Made by a program: the position numbers and the translations under genes. This document shows positions 46,989-56,956 of a stretch of DNA of 64,000 bases, piece after piece (position 1 is the stretch's first letter; every line of letters starts with the position of its first letter). The notes under the pieces were generated by a model, which had not been told where the DNA came from, ran no database searches, and worked only from the letters and a program-made list of their open reading frames with translations. Source of the DNA: Porphyromonas gingivicanis JCM 15907 (GTDB taxonomy: Bacteria > Bacteroidota > Bacteroidia > Bacteroidales > Porphyromonadaceae); the NCBI RefSeq assembly GCF_000614585.1, contig NZ_BAKX01000003.1:1-64000 (forward strand), read 5' to 3'.

Positions 46989-47798
46989 TTATTTCGTTTT
47001 CCCCATTTTTTCTTGCCTTGTGGCGATAGTCTTATTGAGGTTATGGCGGATGAGTTCTTTGGCTAACTCTAAGTGATTAATCGCTCCTTTACTCTCTATA
47101 TCATATAAGATAACGGGCATACCATGGCTTGGGGCTTCGCTGAGCTTGACATTGCGTGTAATTACGGTTTCAAATACAAGTTCCCCAAAGTGTTGCTTCA
47201 TCTCATTGTAAATCTGATTAGCAAGGCGCAAGCGACTATCGTACATCGTCATTAGAAATCCTTCTATTGCCAGTTGTGGGTTTAGCTTGCTTTTTATAAT
47301 GCGTATCGTTGAGAGCAGTTTGCTAATCCCTTCGAGGGCAAAGTATTCACACTGTACGGGTATGATTACAGAGTCGGCAGCTACAAGGGAGTTTACTGTT
47401 ATTAGTCCCAAAGAAGGAGAGCAATCAATTAATATATAGTCGTATTTGTCAGCAAGGGGACGTATTACACGGCGCATAACCGACTCTCGTTGGTCAAATT
47501 GCAACATCTCAACCTCTGCCCCTACAAGGTCTACGTGCGAAGGAAGTAAATCAAGCGTTTCTATCGACGTAGGTAGAATAATTTCTGAGGGGTTTTCTCC
47601 CATCACCAAGCACTCATAGATGGTCTTATGTGTTTCTTTCGACAGCGCTCCTAAACCAGAAGTTGCATTGGCTTGAGGGTCGGCATCTATGACTAATACC
47701 CTTTGTTCTAAGGTCGCCAAAGAGGCTGCCAAATTGATGGTAGTAGTAGTTTTTCCCACCCCTCCTTTTTGATTTGCTAAAGCTATGATTTTACCCAT
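46989..47798 (-). CDS. parA: chromosome-partitioning ATPase ParA
   Basis: The 269-residue Soj/ParA ATPase has the deviant Walker A IALANQKGGVGKTTT at the N-terminus, VLVIDADPQANATSGLG, and YDILIDCSPSLGLITVNSL (Walker B region). It drives ParB-bound origins apart. It is first in the parA-parB-DUF5683-mltD run, and a -7 element (TAGCTTTG on the minus strand, 47821-47828) lies about 25 bases upstream. Confidence 0.97.
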   Translation of the reverse strand: MGKIIALANQKGGVGKTTTTINLAASLATLEQRVLVIDADPQANATSGLGALSKETHKTIYECLVMGENPSEIILPTSIETLDLLPSHVDLVGAEVEMLQFDQRESVMRRVIRPLADKYDYILIDCSPSLGLITVNSLVAADSVIIPVQCEYFALEGISKLLSTIRIIKSKLNPQLAIEGFLMTMYDSRLRLANQIYNEMKQHFGELVFETVITRNVKLSEAPSHGMPVILYDIESKGAINHLELAKELIRHNLNKTIATRQEKMGKTK

Positions 47799-48461
47799 AA
47801 TCCTGTAATCAATTCGTTGTCAAAGCTAATCATTTTAGAAGAGATATTCACTTAGATGTTGATAACTCGTGCTGGAGGTTAGAAGGAAAAGATAAGATTA
47901 TATTGGATCTAAAAGTCCCTTTTTAGTTTCTGCAAGACTCTGATAATTGGACCTTTAATACAGAAATTACGAGAGAGTTCTTAACTAATTCCTTTCAAGG
48001 GGTACGTTGTTAAGTTTTCAAGTAACGAAGGGTAGTTGGAAAAAGGTATATGCCTTTCGATTAAAACCTATAATGCTTGGACTGAAAACCTATAATGCTT
48101 TTTTTGCAAACCATTATACCTCGTGAAGGCAAGGGTGTTGAGATTTTCTTTCTAAAACTCTTACCATAATTTGAAAAAGTGGCTTGCAACGAATTTTTGC
48201 AAGACTTGGCAGGATAGTATTGTTGTACAGTTTGGGGTAGGGAAGAAGAAGGGAGAAGCGCACAAGGATATGCCCCAACCTAAACTTCAATAATAACACA
48301 ATCAGTGTGGAAGAATGTAATAGCTTTTTTGAAGAGTTATTGTAAATACCTCTTGCTGCGTTGTTAATTGCTATTTGAAACTCTGTTATGCGCTTCTATA
48401 TGCTACTTGTTTTGAGGGGTGGAGATAGAAGAAAGGAGAAACTTTTTCGGTGCTAATATCC
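47799..48461. other. long intergenic region with TATAATGC repeats
   Basis: About 660 bases lie between divergent parA and the C10 protease, with no supported gene. AAAACCTATAATGCTT occurs twice, 22 bases apart (48063-48078 and 48085-48100), and an inverted form CCATTATACC follows at 48111-48120. These match the dispersed motif at 1177, 12774 and 61463. Confidence 0.55.
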
Positions 48462-48491
48462 TTTGTATTTAGTTCATTTATACTATCTTTG
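48462..48491 (+). promoter_or_regulatory. promoter of the C10 protease gene
   Basis: TTTG at 48462-48465, an 18-base gap and TATCTTTG at 48484-48491 match the Bacteroidota promoter. The implied untranslated leader is about 65 bases. Confidence 0.75.
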
Positions 48492-48564
48492 CCTCTCGTG
48501 GAGGGACCCATAACTAAGACCTCTTTTATGTTGGGATTACTACTTTAATATCAAACAAATAACG

Positions 48565-51219
48565 ATGAGAAAACTTTTTCTTAGTGTTTTCCTGCTCTTT
48601 TGGGGAACAATGATGCTCACGGCTGGTCCTGTGAGCCCTAAAGAGGCTCGTGCTATTGCCGAGCGCTTCTTTTCGAATAGTGCACTTAGAAGTGGTGGAA
48701 CTATTGAACTCACTTATACTCACGCTCCTCAAGGTGCTTTGAGAAATGGCTCCGAGGTACAGCCCTACTATTATATTTTTAATAGAGGAACTGATGAAGG
48801 TTTTGCTATTGTGGCTGGCGATGATAGAATGCACGAGCTATTGGCCTATTCGGATAAAGGGCATTTCGATATGAGCAAGGCACCAGAGCATTTGCTTTGG
48901 TGGCTGGGGCAGTACGATATTCAAATCAATGCTTTGCTACAAGCACCTTGGAGTATAGAGACAAATGCTCGTTCTACGACTTCTACTACTACCTTTAGAA
49001 GTAGTAAGTCTCCTCTCTTAGAAGGAGAGCAAATTTTATGGGATCAGGATTATCCTTTCAATAGCAAGTGTCCAAAAGACCCTGTCACTGGTTCAAGAAC
49101 TTACACAGGTTGCGTGGCTACAGCCATAGGGCAAGTGATGCGTTATCACAAATGGCCCGATGCAGGAGTGGGTAGTCATTCCTACATAGATGAAACTTAC
49201 AAAGACCAAGGTAAGGCGGTAGAACGCTCTGCCACTTTTGGTAACCCTTATAATTGGGACAATATACCAGCTAATCCTTCTGCAGGTATTCCTTCTGCTC
49301 AAGTTCAAGAGTTAGGTCAGTTTTTGTCAGACGTAGGTATTGCTGTGAATATGCAGTACTCTTCTCAAGGAAGTGCTTCTTGGGAGGCTCACGTGGTACG
49401 TGCACTCAAGGAGAACTTTAAGTATAGGAAAGATCTAAAATTAGCTTTCAGAGTTCAGTATGAGTTGCCCAAATGGAAAGAACTTATCCAAAAAGAGTTA
49501 GACCAGAACAGACCTGTATTTTATTGTGGCGCAGGTACTGGCGGGGGTCATGCCTTTGTCTGTGATGGTTACAATGCCGATGGTAAGTTCCACTTTAACT
49601 GGGGGTGGAGCGGTAATGCTAATGGTTACTATGAGCTCACTGCTCTTAAACCCGGAGCAGCTGGCATTGGAGCTGGTTCTTTGGGTGATTACTCTTTGAG
49701 TCAATCTATTATTCTTAATGTAATGCCCGATAAGGGAAATGGCAATGTTACTGGAGAAGATTTTGGCCCTAACATTTCTCTTCGTGCCAAAGTAGATGCC
49801 AACAATAAGTTGAATATAAAGGCTACTCTTATGCACCAAGGAGTGGATGGAGCTAAAATATACTTCCGTCCTACGCTCTATAAGGGAACAGAAGTTGTTA
49901 AGACTGGAAATCTTTTCTTGATAGACAAAATGGTTCTTCAAGAACTCTACCAGATGAATTCAACCGTTGACCTAAATGGTCTTGCCGACGGAGAGTATGT
50001 ACTCTACATAGAACATTCTTATGAAGAGAATGGAACCTATAGGAAAGTAGAAGAGGTACTGAATGAACCCAGTAGAGCAAGAATAAGTATAGCGCAAGGT
50101 AAAGCTACCGTAGAGGGCTATAATGTATGGTTTACTCCTCTCAGTGTAAAGGATGTAGAAATTAAGGGAGATGAGGTAAAAGCTTTTGCTCGCAACACCA
50201 TAACTCTTACGCTTGAGAATAAGGGCGATTATGAGTTCTATGCCCCTATTCGTCTTTATGCTTATGATCGAGATCTTATGCCTTCTCCCGAGTTTTTGGT
50301 ACACACGCCATTGTCTCAAGTAGGTAATGAAACTCTCATTATGATACCTAAGGGAGGAGAGTTGAAAGTCCAATTCTCTGGTGTGGTTGGAGTTAAAGAG
50401 GGTGGTAAAGTTGCTTTCTGCTTGCAAACACCTGATTTGGATCCAGAAGACCCCTCTACTGATTTTGGGTACTATCAAAGACGTTTGGGCAATTCTCGTG
50501 TGCGTCTCATTGAGAGAGACTTTATTGCGAAAGCTCCTACTACTCTTATGAGTCCTGGAATTACAGCTGTTGAGGTTGATAGCAAAGAAGTTGTAAATAT
50601 TTACACCAAAACAGGCTTGAATGCGCAGGGTCCAAAGTTTAAGATTACGAACTTTGGTCGTAAGCATACTACCTCTACTCATGGAAATATTTGTGGCGTT
50701 GTTTATGCCAAGCATCCACCTACGGGGATATACTTTGTTGCCGAAATCTCCAGTAACTCTTTTAAGGGAGTGGTTGATCATGGGCAGACCATAGAATACT
50801 CTCCTACCTTTACGGGTAGCCCCATGATTGCTCCTTTCTTGGGTTATGAGGGGGTTATGGTAATTGCTTGTATGCAAAGATTTGGTAATGGTGGTTTGAC
50901 GCTCGGACAGGCTACTTTTGGAAGCATAGAAGTACCCATTCGTTTTGTGAAAGATACTGCAAGCGATCGCATAGTACCAGTACTTATCAATAGTGTATTC
51001 CCTAATCCTGCATCTTCAGAGTGTACTGTTAGCAATGAGAGCGAGATAGCTTCTGTTGATTTGTTTACACTAACAGGAGTAAAAGTTCGTACTTTTGAGG
51101 GTAATGGTGCTAATACATTGCTTATCAATGTTTCGGATATTGAAAATGGAACTTATTTGATGGGGGTACGTTCTACAGATGGTACGCTTCAAAGTCATCG
51201 CCTTATCATACAGCATTAA
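48565..51219 (+). CDS. C10 (streptopain-like) cysteine protease with T9SS domain
   Basis: The 884-residue protein has a signal peptide (to TAG), then a streptopain-type propeptide (residues ~23-140, AERFFSNSAL, FAIVAGDDRM). The C10 catalytic domain (~150-390) has the nucleophile in TYTGCVATAIGQVM, the histidine in GGGHAFVCDGYN and HFNWGWSGNANGYY. Beta-sandwich regions follow. The last ~75 residues (INSVFPNPASSECTV to HRLIIQH) form a T9SS type A sorting signal. It resembles PrtT/periodontain of P. gingivalis and is probably a secreted virulence-type protease. The gene is monocistronic. Confidence 0.92.
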   Translation: MRKLFLSVFLLFWGTMMLTAGPVSPKEARAIAERFFSNSALRSGGTIELTYTHAPQGALRNGSEVQPYYYIFNRGTDEGFAIVAGDDRMHELLAYSDKGHFDMSKAPEHLLWWLGQYDIQINALLQAPWSIETNARSTTSTTTFRSSKSPLLEGEQILWDQDYPFNSKCPKDPVTGSRTYTGCVATAIGQVMRYHKWPDAGVGSHSYIDETYKDQGKAVERSATFGNPYNWDNIPANPSAGIPSAQVQELGQFLSDVGIAVNMQYSSQGSASWEAHVVRALKENFKYRKDLKLAFRVQYELPKWKELIQKELDQNRPVFYCGAGTGGGHAFVCDGYNADGKFHFNWGWSGNANGYYELTALKPGAAGIGAGSLGDYSLSQSIILNVMPDKGNGNVTGEDFGPNISLRAKVDANNKLNIKATLMHQGVDGAKIYFRPTLYKGTEVVKTGNLFLIDKMVLQELYQMNSTVDLNGLADGEYVLYIEHSYEENGTYRKVEEVLNEPSRARISIAQGKATVEGYNVWFTPLSVKDVEIKGDEVKAFARNTITLTLENKGDYEFYAPIRLYAYDRDLMPSPEFLVHTPLSQVGNETLIMIPKGGELKVQFSGVVGVKEGGKVAFCLQTPDLDPEDPSTDFGYYQRRLGNSRVRLIERDFIAKAPTTLMSPGITAVEVDSKEVVNIYTKTGLNAQGPKFKITNFGRKHTTSTHGNICGVVYAKHPPTGIYFVAEISSNSFKGVVDHGQTIEYSPTFTGSPMIAPFLGYEGVMVIACMQRFGNGGLTLGQATFGSIEVPIRFVKDTASDRIVPVLINSVFPNPASSECTVSNESEIASVDLFTLTGVKVRTFEGNGANTLLINVSDIENGTYLMGVRSTDGTLQSHRLIIQH

Positions 51220-51263
51220 AAGAGCTTGAAAAGAAAACTCTTGAAGAGTTTAATCTAAAGAGA

Positions 51264-51298
51264 AAGCCTGTATCTCATTTTGAGGTACAGGCTTTTTT
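51264..51298 (+). terminator. terminator of the C10 protease gene
   Basis: AAGCCTGTATCTCA pairs with TGAGGTACAGGCTT (one G-T pair) around a TTT loop, followed by six T, 44 bases after the stop. Confidence 0.9.
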
Positions 51299-51491
51299 GA
51301 TATTGTTTTTGATTGTTGTTGGGGGGCGCAAATATCTATATCAACGAAGCTGTGGCGAAAGCTTGAACAATACTGCAATCGCTATGAGGCAAGTTCAGAT
51401 TAAGAGGGGGCTTGCACAATCACAAGGAGAGTATAAACATTCGTATACAGTAGCGATAACCTTTTTGTATCACAACTACTCTGGAATATAA

Positions 51492-52475
51492 TTATAATAG
51501 TAGAGGGGCTACCTCATTGCGCAGAATACTAAGAAGTTCCTCTAAGGTAGTGGCTTGAAGCATACGTATGCGGAGAGGGCGAAAGTTGGGGATACCTTTG
51601 AAAATAGGAGTAGCTGCTAAGTGTCGGCGCGAGTGGAGTATTCCTCTGCGCTCGTCTAATTTGTTTATGTTGTTCTGTATCATAGTGATAAGAGTTTCTA
51701 AATGGTCATGTGCTGCTTTAGGAGGGAGGGGCTCTTTATGATCCAAATAGTATCGCATCTCCTCAAATATCCAAGGTTTACCAATAGAGGCTCTTCCGAC
51801 CATAACAGCATCTACACCATAACGATCGAAAGCCTGGTAGGCTTCTTCCGGAGTGGTTATGTCTCCATTACCTATAATAGGGATGGTAATGCGAGGATTA
51901 TTTTTTACTTTGGCGATATACTCCCATTGGGCATGACCTGTGTACATATCACTACGGGTGCGTCCGTGGATAGTAAGACCTGCAATACCGCAATCTTGAA
52001 GAGCTTCAGCGAGTTCTTCTATCACAATGCTTTGATGGTCCCACCCCAAACGTGTTTTCACTGTGACGGGTATCGAAGAGGCTTTTACTACGGCGCGCGT
52101 TATTTCTAACATTAGAGGGATATCTTTTAGCATTCCACTGCCTGCACCTTTGCCAGCAACTCTTTTGACGGGACAGCCGAAATTTAAGTCTAAAAGTTCG
52201 GGACCCGTGGCTGAAACAATCTTTGCTGCCTCTGCCATACTCGCTACATCTCGACCATATATTTGTATCACACTGGGACGTTCTTCGGGGTGTATGAATA
52301 GTTTATTCAAAGCCCCCTTTACAGAGCGAATTAAAGCATCGGCACTAATAAATTCACTATATACCATAGAGGCTCCAAACCCTCTACAAAGAAGGCGAAA
52401 AGCACTATCACTCACATCTTCCATAGGAGCAAGCAGGAGAGGCTTCTCTCCTAAATCAACCCCAGCTATCTTCAT
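51492..52475 (-). CDS. dusB: tRNA-dihydrouridine synthase
   Basis: The enzyme reduces uridines in the tRNA D-loop using FMN. From the ATG at 52475 the 327-residue protein has LLLAPMEDVSDSAFR, NFGCPVKRVAGKGAGSGML with the catalytic cysteine, TVKTRLGWD, GLTIHGRTRSDMYTG, IGNGDI and VMVGRASIGKPW. These blocks fit DusB. The longer frame is rejected because a -7 element (TACTTTTG on the minus strand, 52512-52519) overlaps it. Confidence 0.95.
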   Translation of the reverse strand: MKIAGVDLGEKPLLLAPMEDVSDSAFRLLCRGFGASMVYSEFISADALIRSVKGALNKLFIHPEERPSVIQIYGRDVASMAEAAKIVSATGPELLDLNFGCPVKRVAGKGAGSGMLKDIPLMLEITRAVVKASSIPVTVKTRLGWDHQSIVIEELAEALQDCGIAGLTIHGRTRSDMYTGHAQWEYIAKVKNNPRITIPIIGNGDITTPEEAYQAFDRYGVDAVMVGRASIGKPWIFEEMRYYLDHKEPLPPKAAHDHLETLITMIQNNINKLDERRGILHSRRHLAATPIFKGIPNFRPLRIRMLQATTLEELLSILRNEVAPLLL

Positions 52476-52779
52476 ATCTTTTTTTTCTACAATTCGATTA
52501 AAACTCAGTTGCAAAAGTAAGATAATAGGACCAAGAATATGCCATGTAAGTACTTCCTGACTGATGTAATATTTACGAAATCTGTTGTGTAGAGAATTTT
52601 TATTATAAGGGTCTGTAAAGCCTTTGTCTGAATAGTTGAAATATGCCTACTTTGGAAAGTTGGAAGAACTCCTATTTAGCATCTTAAAAGAAGAAGTAAC
52701 CTATGTTGAAAAGCATAAGTATTTGAGCAATATTGCTTACTTTTGTGTGATATATAAAAATACTGTTATTAGAAGAAAA
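52476..52779. other. divergent intergenic region
   Basis: It carries a minus-strand -7 element at 52512-52519 for dusB and a plus-strand TACTTTTG at 52738-52745 for alaS. The second implies that alaS translation starts at 52780 and not at the upstream in-frame ATG at 52636. Nothing else is seen. Confidence 0.55.
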
Positions 52780-55396
52780 ATGATGACTGCTAACGAGATA
52801 CGTACTGCTTTTTTGGACTTTTTTGCCTCCAAGCAGCACCACATAGTTCCCTCTGCACCGATGGTGGTCAAGGGAGATCCCACTCTCATGTTTACCAATG
52901 CTGGTATGAACCAGTTTAAGGATATTATCTTGGGTAATGCGGAAGCTAAATATAAGAGAGTAGCCGATGCGCAAAAGTGTCTCCGTGTAAGCGGAAAGCA
53001 TAATGACCTTGAAGAGGTGGGGCACGATACTTACCACCATACAATGTTTGAGATGCTAGGCAACTGGTCTTTTGGAGATTATTTTAAAGAAGAGGCTATT
53101 ACTTGGGCATGGGAATTCTTACATGAAAAGTTAGGTATTCCTGCTGACCGACTCTATGCAACGGTTTTTGAAGGAGCTTCTGACGATGGCTTAGAAAGAG
53201 ACCAGGAGGCAGCCTCCATTTGGGAGCGTTATTTACCTCAAGAACGCATCTTGAATGGTAATAAAAAGGATAACTTCTGGGAAATGGGAGACACTGGTCC
53301 TTGTGGTCCTTGTAGTGAAATACATATTGACCTTCGCTCAGATGAAGAGCGGGCTGAGGTGTCAGGGAGAGATTTGATCAATAGAGACCATCCTCAAGTG
53401 GTAGAGATTTGGAACTTGGTATTTATGCAGTACAATCGCTTAGCCAATGGCTCTCTCTCCTCTTTGCCCCATAAAGTGATTGACACAGGCATGGGGTTTG
53501 AGCGTCTCTGTATGGCTATGCAGGGCAAGCGTTCTAACTATGATACTGATGTCTTCCAGCCTATCATACAAGCTATAGCTAACCTCTCAGGCATCCCCTA
53601 TGGTGCTAACGAGAAGAGCGATGTGGCAATGCGTGTTATTGCCGACCACGTGCGCACCATTGCCTTTGCTATAACTGATGGACAGCTCCCCTCTAATGCC
53701 AAGCTGGTATGTGATTCGCCGTATATTGCGCCGTGCTGTACGTTATGGATATACGTTCCTGGGGCGTAAAGAAGCCTTTATGTATGCTCTGCTCCCTGTA
53801 CTTATTTCTTCTATGGGGAGTGCTTATCCCGAGCTTAAGGCACAACAGGAACTTATCGCCAAGGTAATGAAAGAGGAGGAAGATAGTTTCCTTCGCACTT
53901 TGGAATCTGGGATAAAACTTTTGGATAAAAAGATAGAAGAGTTAGGGAGCAAGGGTATCCTTTCAGGTCATGATGCTTTTGTTCTTTATGATACATTTGG
54001 CTTCCCACTCGATCTCACGGAACTCATCCTTCGAGAGCATGGGATGCAGTTAGACCAAGTAGGCTTCGATGAAGAGATGGCACAACAGAAAGCCCGTGCT
54101 CGCAATGCTGCCCAGCTCGAAACGGAAGACTGGATGGTACTTCACGAAGGGGAGTCAATCTTCGTTGGGTATGACCAGACCGATGTAGAGTGCCGTGTGT
54201 TGCGTTATCGCAAGGTAAAGCAGAAGAACAAAGACTTTTATCAAGTAGTACTTTCGCACTCTCCTTTCTATGCCGAAATGGGAGGACAAGTAGGCGATAG
54301 TGGCTATCTGATGGCAGAAGATGAAACTCGCTATCTCATCAGAGATACCAAACGAGAGAACAATCTGCCCGTACATTTGATGGATAAACTTCCAGAAGAT
54401 TTGTCGCAAACATTTCATGCCTATATCGATACCGACCGTCGTCGTATGGCAGAGGCTAATCATACAGCTACACACTTATTACACAAAGCCTTGCGAGACG
54501 TGTTGGGCGAGCATGTAGAGCAGAAAGGGTCTTTTGTGAGTCCCGAGGTGCTTCGATTCGACTTTGCCCACTATAACAAACTTACTTCCGAAGAGATTCG
54601 TCGTGTAGAAGAGATTGTATCTTCCAAAATCCGTCAGAATATCACCCGTAAGGAGTACCGCAACGTACCCATCGAAGAGGCCAAGAAAATGGGAGCCATG
54701 GCTCTCTTTGGCGAAAAATATGGAGAGGAAGTACGTGTGCTCCAATATGATGATTCTATCGAATTATGTGGAGGAACCCATTTACCCGCCACGGGAATGA
54801 TTGGTACTTTTCGTATCGTTTCGGAGTCTTCTATTGCAGCAGGTATCCGTCGTATAGAGGCTTTGACGGGTAGTAATGCAGACCGCTATCTGTACGAAAA
54901 GGAGGATACTTTGGCAGAGATAAAAGCTCTCTTTAATAATAACCCTAAGGTGGTGAATAGCATCCGTAAACTTATCGAAGAGGAGACCCAGCTGCGCTCT
55001 GAGATAGACTTGTTGGTACGCAAGCAGATGGCTCAGAAAAAGGCGGCTATCCTAACGCAACATGACTATATTGGTTCTATCCGCTTCCTTTATTTAGAGG
55101 GAGAGTATCGTGCCGATGCAGTGAAAGATATTGCCTTCCAATTGAGAGGCGAATTGGAAGAACCTTTCATCTTCCTTGCTGCTACCCAAGAGGGAGAGAA
55201 GTGTTTGCTCTCAATCGCTCTATCCGATGCGGCAGTTGCTTTGGGGGCAAATGCGTCTAATTTGGTACGTTCGGCTTCGTCCTTTATAAAAGGAGGAGGG
55301 GGAGGTCAGCCTCACTTTGCTACGGCAGGAGGAAAAGATATAAGCGGTCTTCCCAAAGCGGTAGAGTATATCAAACAAGAGATTCAATCTTTATAA
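52780..55396 (+). CDS. alaS: alanine-tRNA ligase (frameshifted)
   Basis: The joined protein has about 873 residues. The class II core has [27 protein letters not shown] and [12 protein letters not shown]. The frame breaks at SNAKL. Restoring a G (AAGG) and a T (GGTT) within 53702-53709 gives [21 protein letters not shown], which is the expected sequence. The editing domain ([26 protein letters not shown]) and the C-terminal domain ([18 protein letters not shown]) follow. Two nearby single-base losses in an essential gene indicate an error. Confidence 0.96.
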
Positions 55397-55406
55397 AAGA
55401 ACTATT

Positions 55407-56477
55407 ATGAACTCCCAAATAGCTGTTCGCGAGGGAGCATTGAATCAAGAAGCCCTTATGACTTTACAGTCTGAGGGCTTCGATCGTATGTTACTCTTAG
55501 AAGATGCCGATATGGCTCTCGCGTCAGAACCATTATTGACTCCGCTTTACCAGATTATTTCTTCTGAAGATAGATTACGTATAAAAGCTGGAGAGGAACA
55601 TAAGGCTTTTGCCTCTCTAACGCAAATACTGGACTGGTTGCTGGAGCGTAGAGCTACGCGCTACACCATACTTTTGATCGCAGGCGGAGGAGCATTGCTT
55701 GATATGGGAGGTTTTGCTGCTGCGATCTATAAAAGGGGTATTCCTACAGTTTATATCCCTACTACGCTTTTGGCAATGGTTGATGCCTCTATTGGAGGAA
55801 AAACGGCAATCGATTATAAGGGAGTGAAAAACCTAATCGGTGCTTTTTCCCTACCGCATAGGGTGATTGTAGATCCTCTTTTCTTGAGAACCCTTGATAG
55901 TAGAGAGCTAATAGCAGGATATTGGGAGCTGGTAAAGCATGCCCTTCTTTCTGGGAAGGAGGCTTGGTACGCAATCCTTTCCTTTGACCCCATCAATCGA
56001 ACTGCACCATGGAGTGATATAATCCAAACGAGTATAGAGACTAAGCAGGTCTATGTCTCCACCGATTTATATGATCTTGGAGTGCGTCAATACCTAAATT
56101 TAGGCCACACAATAGGTCATGCTTTAGAGGCTTATTCTCATAAAGTCGCAACCCCGAACCGACCTCCCTTACGGCATGGAGAAGCGGTGCTTATTGGACT
56201 TATATGTGAGCTTTATATAGCGCATGCTCGTACCTCTTTTCCTATCGAACCTGTACGTCAACTTATTTCTTTAGCTAAAGAGTTACAATCGCCTTACCTT
56301 TTTTCATGTAAGGAGTATGGAACACTTATCGAATATATGTATGCCGATAAGAAGAATAAGGGTGGTAAAGTTACTATCATCGCTCTGGAAGAGCTGGGTA
56401 AACCGCTCAGAATAGAGATTAGTGAAGAAGAAATCAAAGAATCTTTCGATTTTTATCGAGAAATATTTGGTCAGTAA
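55407..56477 (+). CDS. aroB: 3-dehydroquinate synthase
   Basis: AroB makes 3-dehydroquinate from DAHP in the shikimate pathway. The 356-residue protein has GGGALLDMGGFAAAIYKRGI, YIPTTLLAMVDASIGGKTAIDYKGVKN (split here for length), ELVKHALL, LNLGHTIGHALEA and RHGEAVLIGL with metal and substrate ligands. It starts 10 bases after alaS and is probably cotranscribed. Confidence 0.96.
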   Translation: MNSQIAVREGALNQEALMTLQSEGFDRMLLLEDADMALASEPLLTPLYQIISSEDRLRIKAGEEHKAFASLTQILDWLLERRATRYTILLIAGGGALLDMGGFAAAIYKRGIPTVYIPTTLLAMVDASIGGKTAIDYKGVKNLIGAFSLPHRVIVDPLFLRTLDSRELIAGYWELVKHALLSGKEAWYAILSFDPINRTAPWSDIIQTSIETKQVYVSTDLYDLGVRQYLNLGHTIGHALEAYSHKVATPNRPPLRHGEAVLIGLICELYIAHARTSFPIEPVRQLISLAKELQSPYLFSCKEYGTLIEYMYADKKNKGGKVTIIALEELGKPLRIEISEEEIKESFDFYREIFGQ

Positions 56478-56497
56478 ACTATTTACTACTAAATTTG
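56466..56497 (+). promoter_or_regulatory. promoter of tRNA-Pro
   Basis: TTTG at 56466-56469, a 20-base gap and TAAATTTG at 56490-56497, ending 11 bases before the tRNA. It overlaps the end of aroB. Confidence 0.7.
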
Positions 56498-56508
56498 CAG
56501 TCGCAATT

Positions 56509-56583
56509 CGGGATGTAGCTCAGTCCGGTTAGAGTACGCGTCTGGGGGGCGTGTGGTCGCTAGTTCGAATCTAGTCATCCCGA
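56509..56583 (+). tRNA. tRNA-Pro (GGG anticodon)
   Basis: Complete cloverleaf: acceptor CGGGATG/CATCCCG (C1-G72 as usual for bacterial tRNA-Pro), a D-arm, anticodon loop CTGGGGG giving GGG, and a T-arm with TTCGAAT. No CCA is encoded. Confidence 0.95.
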
Positions 56584-56592
56584 CTTTTTAGA

Positions 56593-56630
56593 GTAGGTGT
56601 AGTGTGTTAAGATGCTATACCTACTTTTTT
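56593..56630 (+). terminator. terminator after tRNA-Pro
   Basis: GTAGGTGTAG pairs with CTATACCTAC (one G-T pair), followed by six T, 10 bases after the tRNA. Confidence 0.85.
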
Positions 56631-56876
56631 ATTTTCTCGTTTCTGTTTATTTTGCAGGCTGTGCACCCTTGTAGACTCTCGTAAAAGAGTTACTTCTTTT
56701 TCAATCTCTATTATACTTCAAAGGAAAGATATTATTCGTAGACTCTTGAAAGGTGTTTTATTCTCTTTTTTTACTCTCTTTGAGGGTAAACTCTTTCTTT
56801 ATGAACTATCGTACAAATCTTGAATACATGATGATAAAGTATAACTCTAAAAGAGTTAGTTTGATAGGCTTTTTGG
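56631..56876. other. intergenic region
   Basis: No gene. A perfect 7-bp hairpin TAACTCT/AGAGTTA with an AAA loop lies at 56842-56858, and several AGACTCT-type motifs resemble those at 61302. No function is assigned. Confidence 0.4.
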
Positions 56877-56926
56877 GGAAAAAGGTCTTACAAAAGGCTT
56901 CTTGTTATGACCTTCTGTAAGACCTT
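56877..56926 (-). terminator. terminator of phoH
   Basis: AAGGTCTTACA and TGTAAGACCTT form an 11-bp stem. On the minus strand it is followed by a five-T run and lies about 30 bases past the restored phoH stop. Confidence 0.75.
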
Positions 56927-56956
56927 ACTGTCTGTGCTCGATACTAAAAAGAAACG

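Noticed and set aside
46120-48564. parS site near parAB
   Set aside because: I looked for TGTTNCACGTGNAACA-like palindromes. CACGTG occurs only in coding DNA without matching flanks (49395, 53647).
49972-50877. 301-residue antisense open frame
   Set aside because: Inside the C10 protease gene; composition is that of a reverse complement of beta-rich protein, with no motif.
53702-53709. Possible programmed frameshift in alaS
   Set aside because: Two separate one-base losses are needed and no slippery sequence is present; the pattern matches the other apparent errors.
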